From positions 1 through 64,000 of the forward strand of contig BCJJ01000004.1 of NCBI GenBank assembly GCA_039545355.1: a stretch of 64,000 nucleotides of DNA. The letters are read 5' to 3'. The notes below the pieces were generated by a model that had not been told where the DNA came from, searched no databases, and saw only the letters and a list, made by a program, of their open reading frames with translations. Positions 22,787 to 33,312 of the stretch are shown here, one piece after another; position 1 is the stretch's first letter; the number at the start of each line of letters is the position of its first letter. Made by a program: the position numbers and the translations under genes. Origin of the DNA: Trichosporon coremiiforme. Taxonomy: Eukaryota; Basidiomycota; Tremellomycetes; Trichosporonales; Trichosporonaceae.

Positions 22787-24518
22787 CTACGAGTGCGAGC
22801 TCTGCTTCGGGATGTTCTTCGGCTTGGTCTTTCCATTCGTCGCTCCCGTCCCCTGATGACCCGTGATATCCTTGATCTCGTCCGAAACATCCGGCAGGGC
22901 GATGCGGTGCCAGTCCGCAAACCTTGACAGGTCGTCTACGACAGCGTCGCACGGACACTCGGCGTCGGGGTTGTTGTGGTCGTCGACGAGGTCGAGGAGG
23001 TTCTCGGGATCGACGACGAGGACCTTGAACCCGGCCTTGCTCAGGCGTTTAATCGCCTCGCGGAGCATCTTGCGCGCGACGCCGTCGATGGAGTACACCT
23101 GCCTCAGGTCGACGACGACGGCGTCGACGGACGAGTTGCTCAGCGCCGATCTCCGCGAGAGAATGCGCAGCACGCGCTCGGCAGACGTGAACGTGATTGT
23201 TCCCTGCAGGGAGAGGACGCCGGCGGTGTGCTGCGCCTTCCCGCCCGCCGCTAGAGCGTCGGCACACTCGGGCGACTCGAGGATGTAGTGACGCCTAATC
23301 ACTGAGCGCGACGGCTCAGGCGCGTGCATGATGTGCAGGCCCATGTCGTCCGAGAGCTTCTTGCACATCCTGACGCCGCGGACCGAGTTGCCGTGCGGGT
23401 CGAGGCGGGGCGAGAACGTCGCAATCCCGAGCTGGCCCGGGAGAGCGCCGAGGATGCCGCCCGCCACGCCAGACTTGGCCGGGAAGCCGATCTGGGACAC
23501 CCAGTCGCCTGCGCCGTTGTACATCCCACACGTCATCATGACGGAGAGGACCTGGCGCACGACGTCGGGGCGGCACACCCGCTCGCCCGTCACGGGCTGG
23601 ATGCCGCCGTTCGCCAGCGTTGCGGCCATGAGCGCGAGGTCGCGGCAGGTGACGCCGATGGCGCACTGGCGCGTGTATCCGTCCACGACCTCGAGGGGCT
23701 CGCCCGAGATGACGTGGTAGTTGCGCAGCATGTTCGCAATCGCACGGTTACGGTAGCTCTCCTTCATCTCCGAGGCGTAGATCTTCTCGTCAATCTTGAG
23801 CTCGCGGCCTGCAAAGGCGCTCAGTCCCTTGCGGATCAGCTCGAGGCGCTCGGGCTCCGAAATGTCCGGCGGGCCCACGAGGGTGTGCGTCAGGATCGCG
23901 CCGGCGTTGATCATGGGGTTCAGCGGGCGGCGGGTGTCGCTCTCGAGCGACAGTTCGTTGAACGCCTCGCCCGACGGCTCGACACCAACACGCTGCGTGA
24001 CGTACTGCAATCCGTGGTCCTCGAGCGCGAGCGCGTACACGAACGCCTTGGAGATGGACTGGATGCTGAACTCGACATCGGCGTCGCCGGCAGAGTACAC
24101 GAATCCGTCCACTGTCGAGATGCACACGGCGATGCGGTCCGGATCGGCGTTGGCCAGTTCGGGGATGTAGGACGCGTTCTGGCCCTGGTTGTCTGCCGAG
24201 CAGTACTCCATCACCGACTTGAGGTAGTCGCTCACGGGCGTTTGCATCTTGGCGCCCTTGAAGGCGACGTTGGAGCGCGAGGGGCCGCAGCCGTCGATCT
24301 TGCGGCCGAAACCGTCCACCGTCCGCACATCGGTGACGGGCGGCGACATCGCCATCGGCGCGGGTGTCGGGCTGGCGTCAGCTGATCCTCACGCATGCGG
24401 TAGCTTACAGGTCATCGGCGGGGCGGAAGGCAGTCGGGCAGCTCATCTCGGTGAAGGAGCGGGGCACGGGCTCAGTGAACGAGCGCACGGGCGAGGAGGA
24501 TGGAGAGTAGGGAGCCAT
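22787..24518 (-). CDS. glsA: Glutaminase (serine-dependent GlsA type) fused to a STAS domain
   Basis: Model complement(22787-24371, 24409-24518), 564 residues. GlsA-type glutaminases hydrolyse L-glutamine to glutamate and ammonia with a beta-lactamase/penicillin-binding fold. Visible: the substrate-binding block GQNASYIPELA, the SxxK catalytic motif in FSIQSISKAF (Ser142-Lys145 by my count), NPMINAGAI, MKESYRNRAIANMLR, MYNGAGDW, and PAKSGVAGGILGALPGQLGI. After ~400 residues a STAS-like domain follows (GVLSLQGTITFTSAERVLRI, VDAVVVDLRQVYSIDGVARK, FKVLVVDPENLL), then a Lys/Pro/Ser tail. Glutaminase-STAS fusions are known in bacteria and some fungi. There is no signal peptide, so it should act in the cytosol. 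The short 5' exon adds a Ser/Pro-rich leader before the ATG at 24355. Confidence 0.92.
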
Positions 24519-25982
24519 GGTTGGTCTCTGCGCTCCGGTTTATAAACTTGCGGTGATTTAGGCTTCTTGGCGGGACTGAGTGGGGTCGGTGTTCGGTGAT
24601 GTGCGATGGACTAGAAGGTAACAGTGGCGTGTGACGTGAAACGTGAGAGAAGGATTAGTCAGTTAACCGTTGCCGTGGAGAAGAGTGGATGCGATGGACA
24701 TATCTTGGCATGTCCCTTCGCAAAGTCGATCTCAGAGCTAGCAGAGCTCGGCTCCTAGCTGCGCGCGCCGCTGATTGTGTGTTTCATTTCTAGGGGGTGA
24801 CGTCAATAATCAGCTTCGCTGGGCTGGGCGCCGATTCATATCGTGATTTGCTAATGGTCCGATCCTCCGATCAAAAGTCTTCGGGACTGACAACGAGCCC
24901 AGGCTTGCAACGGTTTGTGTCTACGCCTTTTGCAGTGCGGGCCGCCGGTCCGCAGATACCTTATGCTGGTGTCATGGTCATCATTGATCTCCATCAGTGA
25001 TCAAGAGTGCTGCGAGATGATCGCCGCAATCACGGACCAGTCAGCACAGACATGAGATCTGGCCAAGTAACCGCCGCCGCCGCCGCCGCCTAAGCGCGCA
25101 CACCGCTTAAATGCTGGGCGCCGAAGCGGAGTGACTATGCCGACTTTGATAAACGACGGTACGACGCAGCTTATTTTTCCAATAGGGCTCTCGAACAATT
25201 CGCGAAATTTTGGCAATTGAACTTTTGGGACCCGTTTGACCCGAGTCGGATTAATGCAGCTCGAGGTTAGTCACAGGTTGTGTCAGTGGCGGGCGGATGG
25301 CGGCGAGTGCGCGAGATGTGCTTGGTAGTGATAATTGTACAGCTATTGTTGCGAGACACTCAGATAACAGACAGAGTCAGCTTGGAAACGGTGAGAGGAA
25401 GCAAGGGGTCGGAAGTCGGCCCGGACTGCCTTGTGGGGTACCAAGGGTTCCGGCTGATCGTGTTGATCCGAACTACTTGAGGTCCGTGAGCAACGAAGTT
25501 GGCGTACACACACCAATGAACCGGACGCCACCGCTGTGACCCATCAGGGGAGTGGGAGGGTCAGCGCCAGAGCGCTGTACCTGTTAATGTTGCGGACAGT
25601 CAGCGAGAGCTCAACATTAATAGCTCTAGAGGCACACAGGCTGACGCGAGGCAAGGCGGCTGACACGAGGCACTCACACCAGCCGACATGAGGCAGCAAC
25701 AGGCTTGGCAAGTGGTGAAGGATCAGTGCGCGATCAGTGGCAAACACTCGCTCTACTGGTAGATTTTCCAGTACACCGGTAACGTAACAATAATGCAACA
25801 TGCATCTGGGAGTGACAGTACAGATACGTGATATCTATGGCCGTTGTGTGGCCGTTTTTGTGTGTTTACCATGCGAGCCTGACTATGACATGACATGATT
25901 AAGCGTCCCAAATGAAGAAAGATACTCTAGATGTGGTTTGCGGTGTGAAGTGCACCGACAAGCCAACGGTGCGCTAACGTGC
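24519..25982. other. 1.5-kb spacer between glutaminase and asparagine synthetase
   Basis: It holds the glutaminase promoter (left) and the 3' end of asparagine synthetase (right). A (CCG)n microsatellite is at 25071-25090. No supported gene. Confidence 0.5.
25071..25090 (+). repeat. (CCG)n trinucleotide microsatellite
   Basis: Uninterrupted CCG/GCC trinucleotide repeat of about 20 bp in non-coding sequence. Confidence 0.85.
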
Positions 25983-27859
25983 TTAGGCGCCGTTGACCTT
26001 GGGGGCGTCGTCGAGGGCGGCGTTGTGGATGGCGACGGCACGTCCGGAGGGGTCAGACGAGACACCCCACTCGGACTTGGGGATCCAGCGGACGGCGGTC
26101 TGGGCGGCGGCGTCAGAGGGGAACTGGCCCTCGAAGATGTCGCGGATCCAGTAGGCCTCCTTGGTGTCGGGAGTGGAGATGGGCCAGCGCTCGGCGGCCT
26201 TGGCCATCTGCTCGTCCGAGACGACCTCGGCGGCGTGGTCCTTCATGCCGTCAATCCACGAGTAACCGACACCGTCCGAGAACTGCTCCTTCTGGCGCCA
26301 GAGAATCGACTCGGGGAGGTACGGCTTGCCCTCGGGGGCGCAGTCGAAAGCCTTGCGGAGGATGTACTTCTCCATGTGCGGGCGGCCGTCAGCGTCCTTG
26401 GTCTGCGAAGAGCCCTTCGAGAACATCTTGGCGGCAGGGTCGACGTTCATGGCAACCTCAAGGAACTTCTTGTCCAGGAACGGCACACGGGCCTCAAGAC
26501 CCCAGGCCATCGTCGACTTGTTGGCACGCAGGCAGTCGGCGGTGTGGAGGTTCTTCACACGCTTAACGCACTCCTCGTGGAAGTCCTCGGGGTTGGGGGC
26601 AGCGTGGAAGTAGAGGTATCCACCGAAGATCTCGTCACTTCCCTCACCGGAGAGGACCATCTTGACACCCATAGCCTTGATCTTACGCGAGAGGAGGTAC
26701 ATCGGCGTGGAGGCACGGACGGTCGTGACGTCGTAGGTCTCGAGGTGGTGGATAACCTCGGGGATGGCGTCGAGACCCTCCTGGACAGTGAAGGTGTACT
26801 CGTGGTGGATAGTGCCGAGCATGTCGGCGGCCTTGCGCGCGGCGACAAGGTCGGGGGCACCGGGGAGACCGATGGCGAACGAGTGGAGCTGGGGCCACGA
26901 GGCGAGGGGGATCTCGCCATCAGCCTTCGAGCCGTGAAGGCGGTACTCCTGGCGCTTGCGCTCCTGCTCAGCGGCGAGCTTGTCGGTCTCGCGGGCGGCA
27001 ATCGAGGCGATAAGCGACGAGTCAAGACCACCGGAGAGAAGAACACCGTAGGGAACCTCGGACATGAGACGCTTGCGGACAGCCATCTCGAGGGTCTCGC
27101 GGATGGCGGTGAGGTCGACGGGGTTCTTAGGGGTCGCTCCGGGCTTGTCAGAGTCCCACCACGAGGGGTTGAAGTAGCGGGTCATCTCGCCGACGTTCGA
27201 GTCGTAGTAGTGTCCCGGGGGGAACGACTTGAGGTTGTCGCACTCCTCCTGGATGCACTTGAGCTCAGAGGCGAAGTAGAGGGTCTCGGGGGCGGCCGAG
27301 TTCCAACCCATGTAGAGCGTCGTGATACCGATGGGGTCACGGGCGGCAATCAGGCGCGAGGGAGTAACCGAGGTGTCGAGGAGAACGAACGAGAACATGC
27401 CGTCGAGCTTGTTGCACATCGTGGTGATGTCGTCCTTGTTCTCCTTGTACAGGTACATGATCGGCTCGCAGTCAGAGTGGGTCTTCCACTCGGGAGGGTT
27501 CTTCAGGCTCTTGCGGAGCTCGAGGTGGTTGTAGATCTCACCGTTGACGGCGAGGAGGATCTTGCCATCGTCAGAGACAAGGGGCTGAGCGCCGGAGTCT
27601 GCCGTCCGTCAGCCAAAAAGTCCGTAAGCCAGTGCATAGCCAGTGCGCAGAACTCAATTTTCCGTGCACTTCGCAGTTGTTGCTACTCACCGACGCCGAC
27701 AATGGCGAGACGCTCGTGGACGAGAATCGAGTCCTGGGCAACGGCACATCCGGACCAGTCGGGGCCACGGTGCCTCTGCTGCTTGGAGAGGGCGATGGCG
27801 CGGGGGCGGTAGGCCTGGAGGTCACCCTCCTTCTTGTAGACGCAGAAGATACCACACAT
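25983..27859 (-). CDS. ASN1: Asparagine synthetase (glutamine-hydrolysing)
   Basis: Model complement(25983-27598, 27691-27859), 594 residues, normal for class-II AsnB enzymes. It makes asparagine from aspartate, ATP and glutamine-derived ammonia in the cytosol. Cys2 of [10 protein letters not shown] is the glutaminase nucleophile; [19 protein letters not shown] and [11 protein letters not shown] complete the N-terminal Ntn domain. The synthetase domain shows the pyrophosphate loop [35 protein letters not shown] and [19 protein letters not shown]. Exon 1 ends within GVDSGAQP; the 92-nt intron is long for this window. Codon bias is strong, suggesting high expression. It faces GID4 across a 1.3-kb divergent promoter and lies near a glutaminase; no shared regulation is shown. 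Confidence 0.97.
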
Positions 27860-28405
27860 GTTGGGATTGGTGATGTGGAAGGAAGGAAGGAAGAGGAGTG
27901 TTGGTGGCCAGGAATAAAAAGTCGGTCGTCCCCGCGGTACTGGGTGGTTGCCTTGGCTGAGTCCTGACTACGACCGACTGAGCCCAAAAGTTAAAAGCCC
28001 AGCGTACGGAGATTTCGACTTAGATCGGCCCGCCCGCCTGCCCCGCTCAGCCGCCCTGCCGCTGAGCCGCTGAGACCGCTGAGTCGCTGGACCGCTTGCC
28101 GACGAGCCCGGCAAAAGATCCCGTTCATTCACCCCCTTCACCCCAGGTGCATCAGGCATCAAAGGCATCAGGCGCGCGCTACACCCGCGCACCAGCCCTA
28201 ATAGCCCTAGATGCGAGAGCCATACGGACCCTTGCTTGCCCGCGTCAAATCGGCCTTCAGAACTCCAGAGCCAAGCCAAGACAACAGCCAGCCAGCCGGC
28301 CAGTGTACGAGTCAAATTTGTGGCCAGCCAGCCCGCCAGCCAGCCCGCCAGCCATGCATGCGTGGCGTCTGTGCGCACGCGTCAACAGGGGGAGCAGATA
28401 AACGA

Positions 28406-28415
28406 GTCACGTGAC
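28406..28415. promoter_or_regulatory. 10-bp palindrome GTCACGTGAC with CACGTG E-box
   Basis: A perfect 10-bp palindrome centred on CACGTG, the core bound by Cbf1/USF-like bHLH dimers. It lies about 550 bp from the ASN1 start and 750 bp from the GID4 start. Function is inferred from the motif only. Confidence 0.4.
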
Positions 28416-28638
28416 ACATTCTCCACGTAGGCGACACACGCAGCCTTACCCCTCGCATCCCCCCCGTTGCCGTATCAACCAGAACGTCGCAGATCCCTGG
28501 GGCTAGGCCTAGCTGGGACGCATTCCGCCGGTCTATGCGGGGCCAGCGAACAGCGAACGGCCGTACCACTCGGGCCAGTAGACCATCCAGCCCCTTAGCC
28601 CACCCACCCCTGGTTCACCGTCCCGCTGATAACAACCT

Positions 28639-28652
28639 GTCGACTAGTCGAC
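28639..28652. promoter_or_regulatory. 14-bp perfect palindrome GTCGACTAGTCGAC
   Basis: Fourteen bases identical to their reverse complement, about 515 bp upstream of GID4. This could be a dimeric factor site; no factor is assigned. Confidence 0.3.
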
Positions 28653-29166
28653 TCGATGCACTGCGGCGCGGCACGGCACTTGCGGAGTAGATCGGATGGA
28701 GCCAGCGTACGAGTCGAAGAGAACAAAAGGAGGTGTAACGTCGACGATAACGGACCGTGTGTACCTTGTCCATGGGTTTATATTCGATGACCTACCCTCT
28801 TGTTGGTGTGTGACTGTGGGGAGACGGGGGTCCGATCGCACCACCGGGCACCGGACATGACCTACATGGCACACCACCCAAGTCGCAAGTCACGAGCCAG
28901 CCGAGCCAGCATCCCAGACACCACCACCACAGCATGCATGCATTCACCCCACGCTCCTTAATTCTCCCCCACACTAAACCCTGAGCATTGATCACACCCA
29001 CACACCCACTGCGACTGCATCGCTACTCACTCGACCAAGACGTCCCATGTCCTCGCGTCATTGAACACCACGCACCTTTGCTTGCTTGCTTGCGCACCAC
29101 CGGAGAGATAACCCCCAGCACACCTGTCGCCTGTTTGCTCCTGTGCTGAGAATCCTCCTCCCCACC

Positions 29167-30684
29167 ATGCCCACCGAATCCCCTGCAGCTCCCCTCCAGG
29201 GGAGCGGCGGCAACGGCGCCGGGCCGTCGCTCCCCACCCCTTCGTCGCTCAAATGCACTTGGTGCGGCGCCGCGTCGTCTGGTCAAGCAGACGGCATCAT
29301 CTTCCTCGGACAGCAGATGGAGCGCGTGTGCGCGACCTGCATGCGGACCGACCAGCTCGATCTCGGCGGAATCACAACTGGCCTCGGCCTAGACCTCGCG
29401 GGCTCTAGCAACCTCGTCGCCGCGTCGTCCTCTTCGGCGTTCGACTTTTCACGCCTGCGCGATGCGATCCGCGCGCGCGGTGCGGCGTCCGAGAGCAAGA
29501 ACGACGATGGCGCTGCGTCTTCTTCGTCCCCTGCGTTGCCGCAGGAGCCCACCCCGGCTGCTTCTGTCACTCCACTCGTGATCCCGGGTTCTGCTCGTGC
29601 GCCAGCTTCGCCCACCGAGGATACAGCCGCCGAGAGCCCAACGCTTCACTCCAAGTCTCTCCCTGCTGCGCGAACTGCCCCGTGGGCAACTGCCAGCTCC
29701 ACCCGGAACGCCCCTGCTCTTGCCCCGATGACGCCCGCCAAGCTCGATACTGTCGAAGAGCGTGCCTCGAACCCGCTTCTCGAGGTTGGTAGCCGGGGCG
29801 TGCCCTCGACAGCGCGCGGCTGCCTGTACCCCGGCTCGGTCTTCCGCGGCACCCAGTCTTCGGGAAGGAACAGCTACGATGTGCAGATCCAGATCGCCGA
29901 CGTCAACCTGAACGAGTACACCCTGTGTGGTTACCTGACCATCTGGAAGCTGACCGACGCTCACCCCGAGCTCACGACGTACTTTGACGCCGAAATCATT
30001 GGCCCGAAGTACGGCTTCGTGACCGGCCCGCGTTACGGTGCCAAGGAGCATGACGACATGCGCCACTGGGGCCGCTTTGAGGAGTTCCGCCGCCCAGCGA
30101 CACGTGCGGACATTGTTCGTCCGGAGCAGCTTCTCCGCGACCCCCTCCCCGACACGAGCAGCGGCGAGATTCGTCCGAAAGAGCGCGAGTTTGTTTTCCT
30201 ACGCATCAAGGAGAAGTTCCTGGTCCCGAACCACCACGACCGCGACATCTCCGGGGCGTCGTTCGCAGGTGAGTAAAGTCAAGGTGACAGGCGAGGACGC
30301 TGCTGTCGCAACAGCCGATGCAGTTTACTCTGGTAGCTGACCCCAGGCTTCTATTATGCAATGGTGGACCTGTCCCCGACGCTCGAGCCAGCGACACCCA
30401 CCTCGCCCCTTCTGAAGTCGCCTCGGTCGACCGGCCGCCGCCTCAGCTCCTCTAACTCACGGCCTGAGGCCCCGCGCCGCCCCTCGATCAGCGAGCGGCG
30501 GCAGTCCACATCCGGTGCGCGCCCCGATGCGCCCCGCCGCCAGTCGTCCCGCGCCCCCGCACCCGTAAGCAACGACGCGACGCTGCGCGGGTACTACTTC
30601 CACTGCCTCAACCACGAGCCCTTCCAGGAACTCAGCCTCGTGCACGTCCCGTCCAACAGTGCGGGGACGTTTGAGCTGCGCTGA
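29167..30684 (+). CDS. GID4: GID4/VID24-type substrate receptor of the GID/CTLH E3 ligase
   Basis: Model join(29167-30268, 30347-30684), 479 residues, longer than yeast Gid4. GID4 proteins bind Pro/N-degrons and present proteins such as gluconeogenic enzymes for ubiquitination. The beta-barrel starts at GCLYPGSVFRGTQSSGRNSY and continues through NEYTLCGYLTIWKLTDAHPE, LTTYFDAEIIGPKYGFVT, HWGRFEEF and FLRIKEKFLVP to GYYFHCLNHEPFQELSL. Two additions are notable: an N-terminal CxxC-x21-CxxC pair (CTWC...CATC, roughly residues 30-60) that could bind zinc, and about 85 Ser/Pro/Arg-rich residues inserted between FAGFYYAMVDL and GYYFHCLN inside the barrel. A disordered Ala/Ser/Pro region separates the cysteine pairs from the barrel. 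Confidence 0.88.
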
Positions 30685-31268
30685 GAGCCTTGCGGCGCTT
30701 GTGGCCCCGCAAAGAGGCATGGGCGATTGGCTTCCTGTTACACTACGTTCTCGCCCAGGTGTGGGCGAGCAGTTCCCCAGTGATAGCCGGGCCTAGCACA
30801 TCGCATCGTCCCTTGGAAGAATGGGACGGAGATATCACCACTCCCACATCACGACGCACACGTTTATCTGAAAGAATCCGAAATCATCTTGTACAATCAT
30901 CACCCCCCGATCATGGAGGCGCATCTACCCTTGCCTGCCTTTCGAAACGAATCTGAAGTCCCCCCGCCGTTGTAGTCTAGTTGTCGCAGTTAGCAGAATA
31001 GGAAAGACAAGTGTATGCAGAGTCAGAAGTGCCAACCCCTCGCGCAAGCTCTTGACACTCATGCAAGACTTGTGTCCTATTACGCGCTGTGGGGGGCGTC
31101 GGGCTTGGCGTTGGAGAGGCCGAGATCTAGTCATAACCAGCTTCAGAGAAAAAGGAGGCGTGTGAAGTATGGACAGAGGAGCGACTATGCTGAATGACCT
31201 GCTCGACGCTGCGGCATGATAAACACTGCCAAGGTGATGAGGGGCAAGGCTGAGCTCAGGAGCTGGGC

Positions 31269-31511
31269 ATGCGCTTCCTGGCTCATCCTCCTTGCTCTGC
31301 TTGCCTCAATCCTATGGAGAACCTCCGGGGGAAGCTTAAGTATGGTCTGTCACGCTCAACCCTCGTCCTACCACTTCCCAGGGCGCTCTTTGAAGCGGCT
31401 CAGCGCGAGTGGACGGCACTGGATCAGGCCCGCATCGACCGACTTGTGCTGTCCATGTCCAACAGAATGAAGGCCATCCTCTCTGCCCAAGGAGGACACA
31501 TCAAGTACTGA
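31269..31511 (+). mobile_element. Tc1/mariner-type transposase, C-terminal relic
   Basis: About 80 residues match the end of a Tc1-like DDE transposase: LNPMENLRGKLKYGLSR corresponds to the usual 'SPDLNPIENLW..LK' block, then LFEAAQREWTAL, IDRLVLSMSNRMKAIL and a GGHIKY-stop ending typical of the family. The catalytic Asp of 'SPDLNP' is replaced (SACLNP), and no N-terminal helix-turn-helix or first DDE residues are found upstream in frame. The element is dead. Terminal inverted repeats were not found. Confidence 0.75.
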
Positions 31512-32029
31512 TGCTGCACGTCTCAAACTCGGTAAATAGCTTCCCGACAGCCCAACCCACGCAGAAAATCGGTCTATAGAAGAACATGCCTGCATATGAA
31601 GGAGAAACGCGGGTCACGGCGGCGTTGATGGTTGACGGCGACTACATAGTGTGGCGCACCATATCGTTCGACTGAACGGTTGCACCCTAGTTTAGAAATG
31701 CGTGTTGTGCTCTTGTTCGAACGAGATTCCGCCTCCTCAGCCACTCAGCCGTCGGACAAGGGCGCAGTCACGGGCGGAGTTGGGGAAGAAGCCGATGGCA
31801 TGTCTGTTATACATGGTTGGTATGAACCGGACGCCAGAGCGTGACGCCCGCGATAGGCATACTCGAAGCGCCCGCGAGCAGATTCGTTCGCTGGTGGGTC
31901 TAGGATCAGCGCCATGCGTTGTTTCAGAATCTGAACGTACCAGCTTATCCTGCTTGGAGGCAAGGTGCGCAGCCTCGAGGTCCTCCTTCACGCCGGTGAG
32001 AACGCAAAAAGTGTCGCGGCCGACTACAG

Positions 32030-32536
32030 CGTCATGGAAGGCCTGGCCGTGTCAGCCTTTCCGGCCGTTCTGCCCATCGCACCGTGACTCACCTCGGCCG
32101 ACTTCTCGGATTTCGTCTCCGACTTGTCCGAACTTCGAGGTGTGTGCGACGAGTCAGATCTCGGTCGTGATCTTGCGGGGGGGACGCAAACGAGGGTACA
32201 AGGGCGTTTCGCACGCCCGAGCGGCGCAGCACGACATCGCCGGCGACAACATCCGCCTCGTTGCGCAATGTAACGACCGTCGGAGAAGGCCTGCCACTGC
32301 AGATGAGGGTTGTCGTCTTCGAGACCAGGTCCGCCCTCTCCTTCGAACATGGGTTCCAGCACTTCAATGAACTTCCCGTATGTCTGGGCGACGGCGGTAG
32401 TCCCATTGGAGGGGGACAGTAGCAATTTTCATACCGTCAGAATCGTAGATCGAGACAGAGGGACCGCCCCAGGACGTAATCGCTTTGTCGTCGACGACCT
32501 CCACGAGGTTCACTCCTCCGGAAGAGGATGCCGACA
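32030..32536 (-). pseudogene. Frame-disrupted coding-like sequence, family unknown
   Basis: On the - strand an ATG at 32536 opens MSASSSGGVNLVEVVDDKAI and continues through GGPSVSIYDSDGMKIATVP. After a C-rich run (about 32413) the coding character moves to another frame: TYGKFIEVLEPMFEGEGG and HLQWQAFSDGRYIAQRG. Then it moves again (LRNEADVVAGDVVLRRSGVR). No intron with good splice sites joins these frames. I read it as a decayed gene or a gene with frameshifts; the family is not recognised. Confidence 0.3.
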
Positions 32537-33312
32537 TGTTGCGGAGGGCGGAAATGCTATCTGCTGGTTTTGTTGAGGAGTTGTAGCTCGTCAAGAGTAA
32601 CATGCACACTTGTACAGGACTTGCAGATGACCGTCTGCCTCGCAGCTCCTTGTGCTGCGCCACTAACTCCCGCAAGCATCACTTGTCAACTTTGTTCCGC
32701 AGACTTCCCAAAACATCGCGCCCCGCACCGTAGCGCGGTGTCTCCTGCTTTGCAAGCGCATCGGTCTCGTTCTCTAGGCGGCGTCAGTTTGTCGTTTGTC
32801 GTGGTCGAGGTCGAAAGGCGCCACTGCAATACCAATGTTCTCCCACGGTGGGAATCAAGCCGGATGACACGGGCAGCGCTCCGATCTCCACCCCGGATCG
32901 CTCTATCGGCTGGGTTTTTCCTCGCGCGCTGGGCTATAGGGCTGGCGGGCTGCGATGGGATGCCGAGTCAAGCGGGGCTGGCGGGGATGGATTGGAGGAG
33001 CGTTGGCGGGATGCCGGGTGCGCTCTGCGCGCTGCGTGCGGTCTTCACCATCGCGCTCTCCGTCACTGCAGTGCATTCTCTACGATAACCATACCCTCTC
33101 GACTCCTGGTCTCGAGTCTTCCCCTCCGTCACCTTCGCCCCAACTCCCTTATCTCCCCCAGCTCAGCGACTTTCGCGACTCACCTTCACTCTTCTCTTTC
33201 TTCGACTCGTTCAAAACACATCGCAGCTCGTTCCGTGCGCTGCCTCTCCTCGTCTTCCTCCTCGATTACTCACTCAGCTCGCTCCTCGCTTCGCTCGTCG
33301 CTCGCTAGCAAA

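Larger units (their letters stand above)
27860..29166. promoter_or_regulatory. Divergent promoter region between ASN1 and GID4
   Basis: 1.3 kb with no supported gene. It contains two perfect palindromes: GTCACGTGAC (28406-28415, E-box core) and GTCGACTAGTCGAC (28639-28652), plus a CCAGCCAGC/CCGCCAGCC tandem stretch around 28321-28355. Confidence 0.5.
30685..33312. other. 2.6-kb region with transposon relic and decayed coding sequence
   Basis: Between GID4 and the HAD phosphatase. It contains a Tc1/mariner C-terminal fragment (31269-31511) and a frame-disrupted coding-like stretch on the - strand (about 32030-32536), listed separately. The 33080-33312 end is C/T-rich leader of the downstream gene. 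Confidence 0.5.

Noticed and set aside
23324..24385. 353-codon open frame on + across the glutaminase gene
   Set aside because: Antisense shadow of a clear enzyme gene; no domain or independent splice or start context.
25938..27812. 624-codon open frame on + across the asparagine synthetase locus
   Set aside because: It is the antisense of a highly conserved gene with C/G-ending codons, which removes stops from the opposite frame. The translation is Val/Gly/Leu/Glu-rich without any domain.
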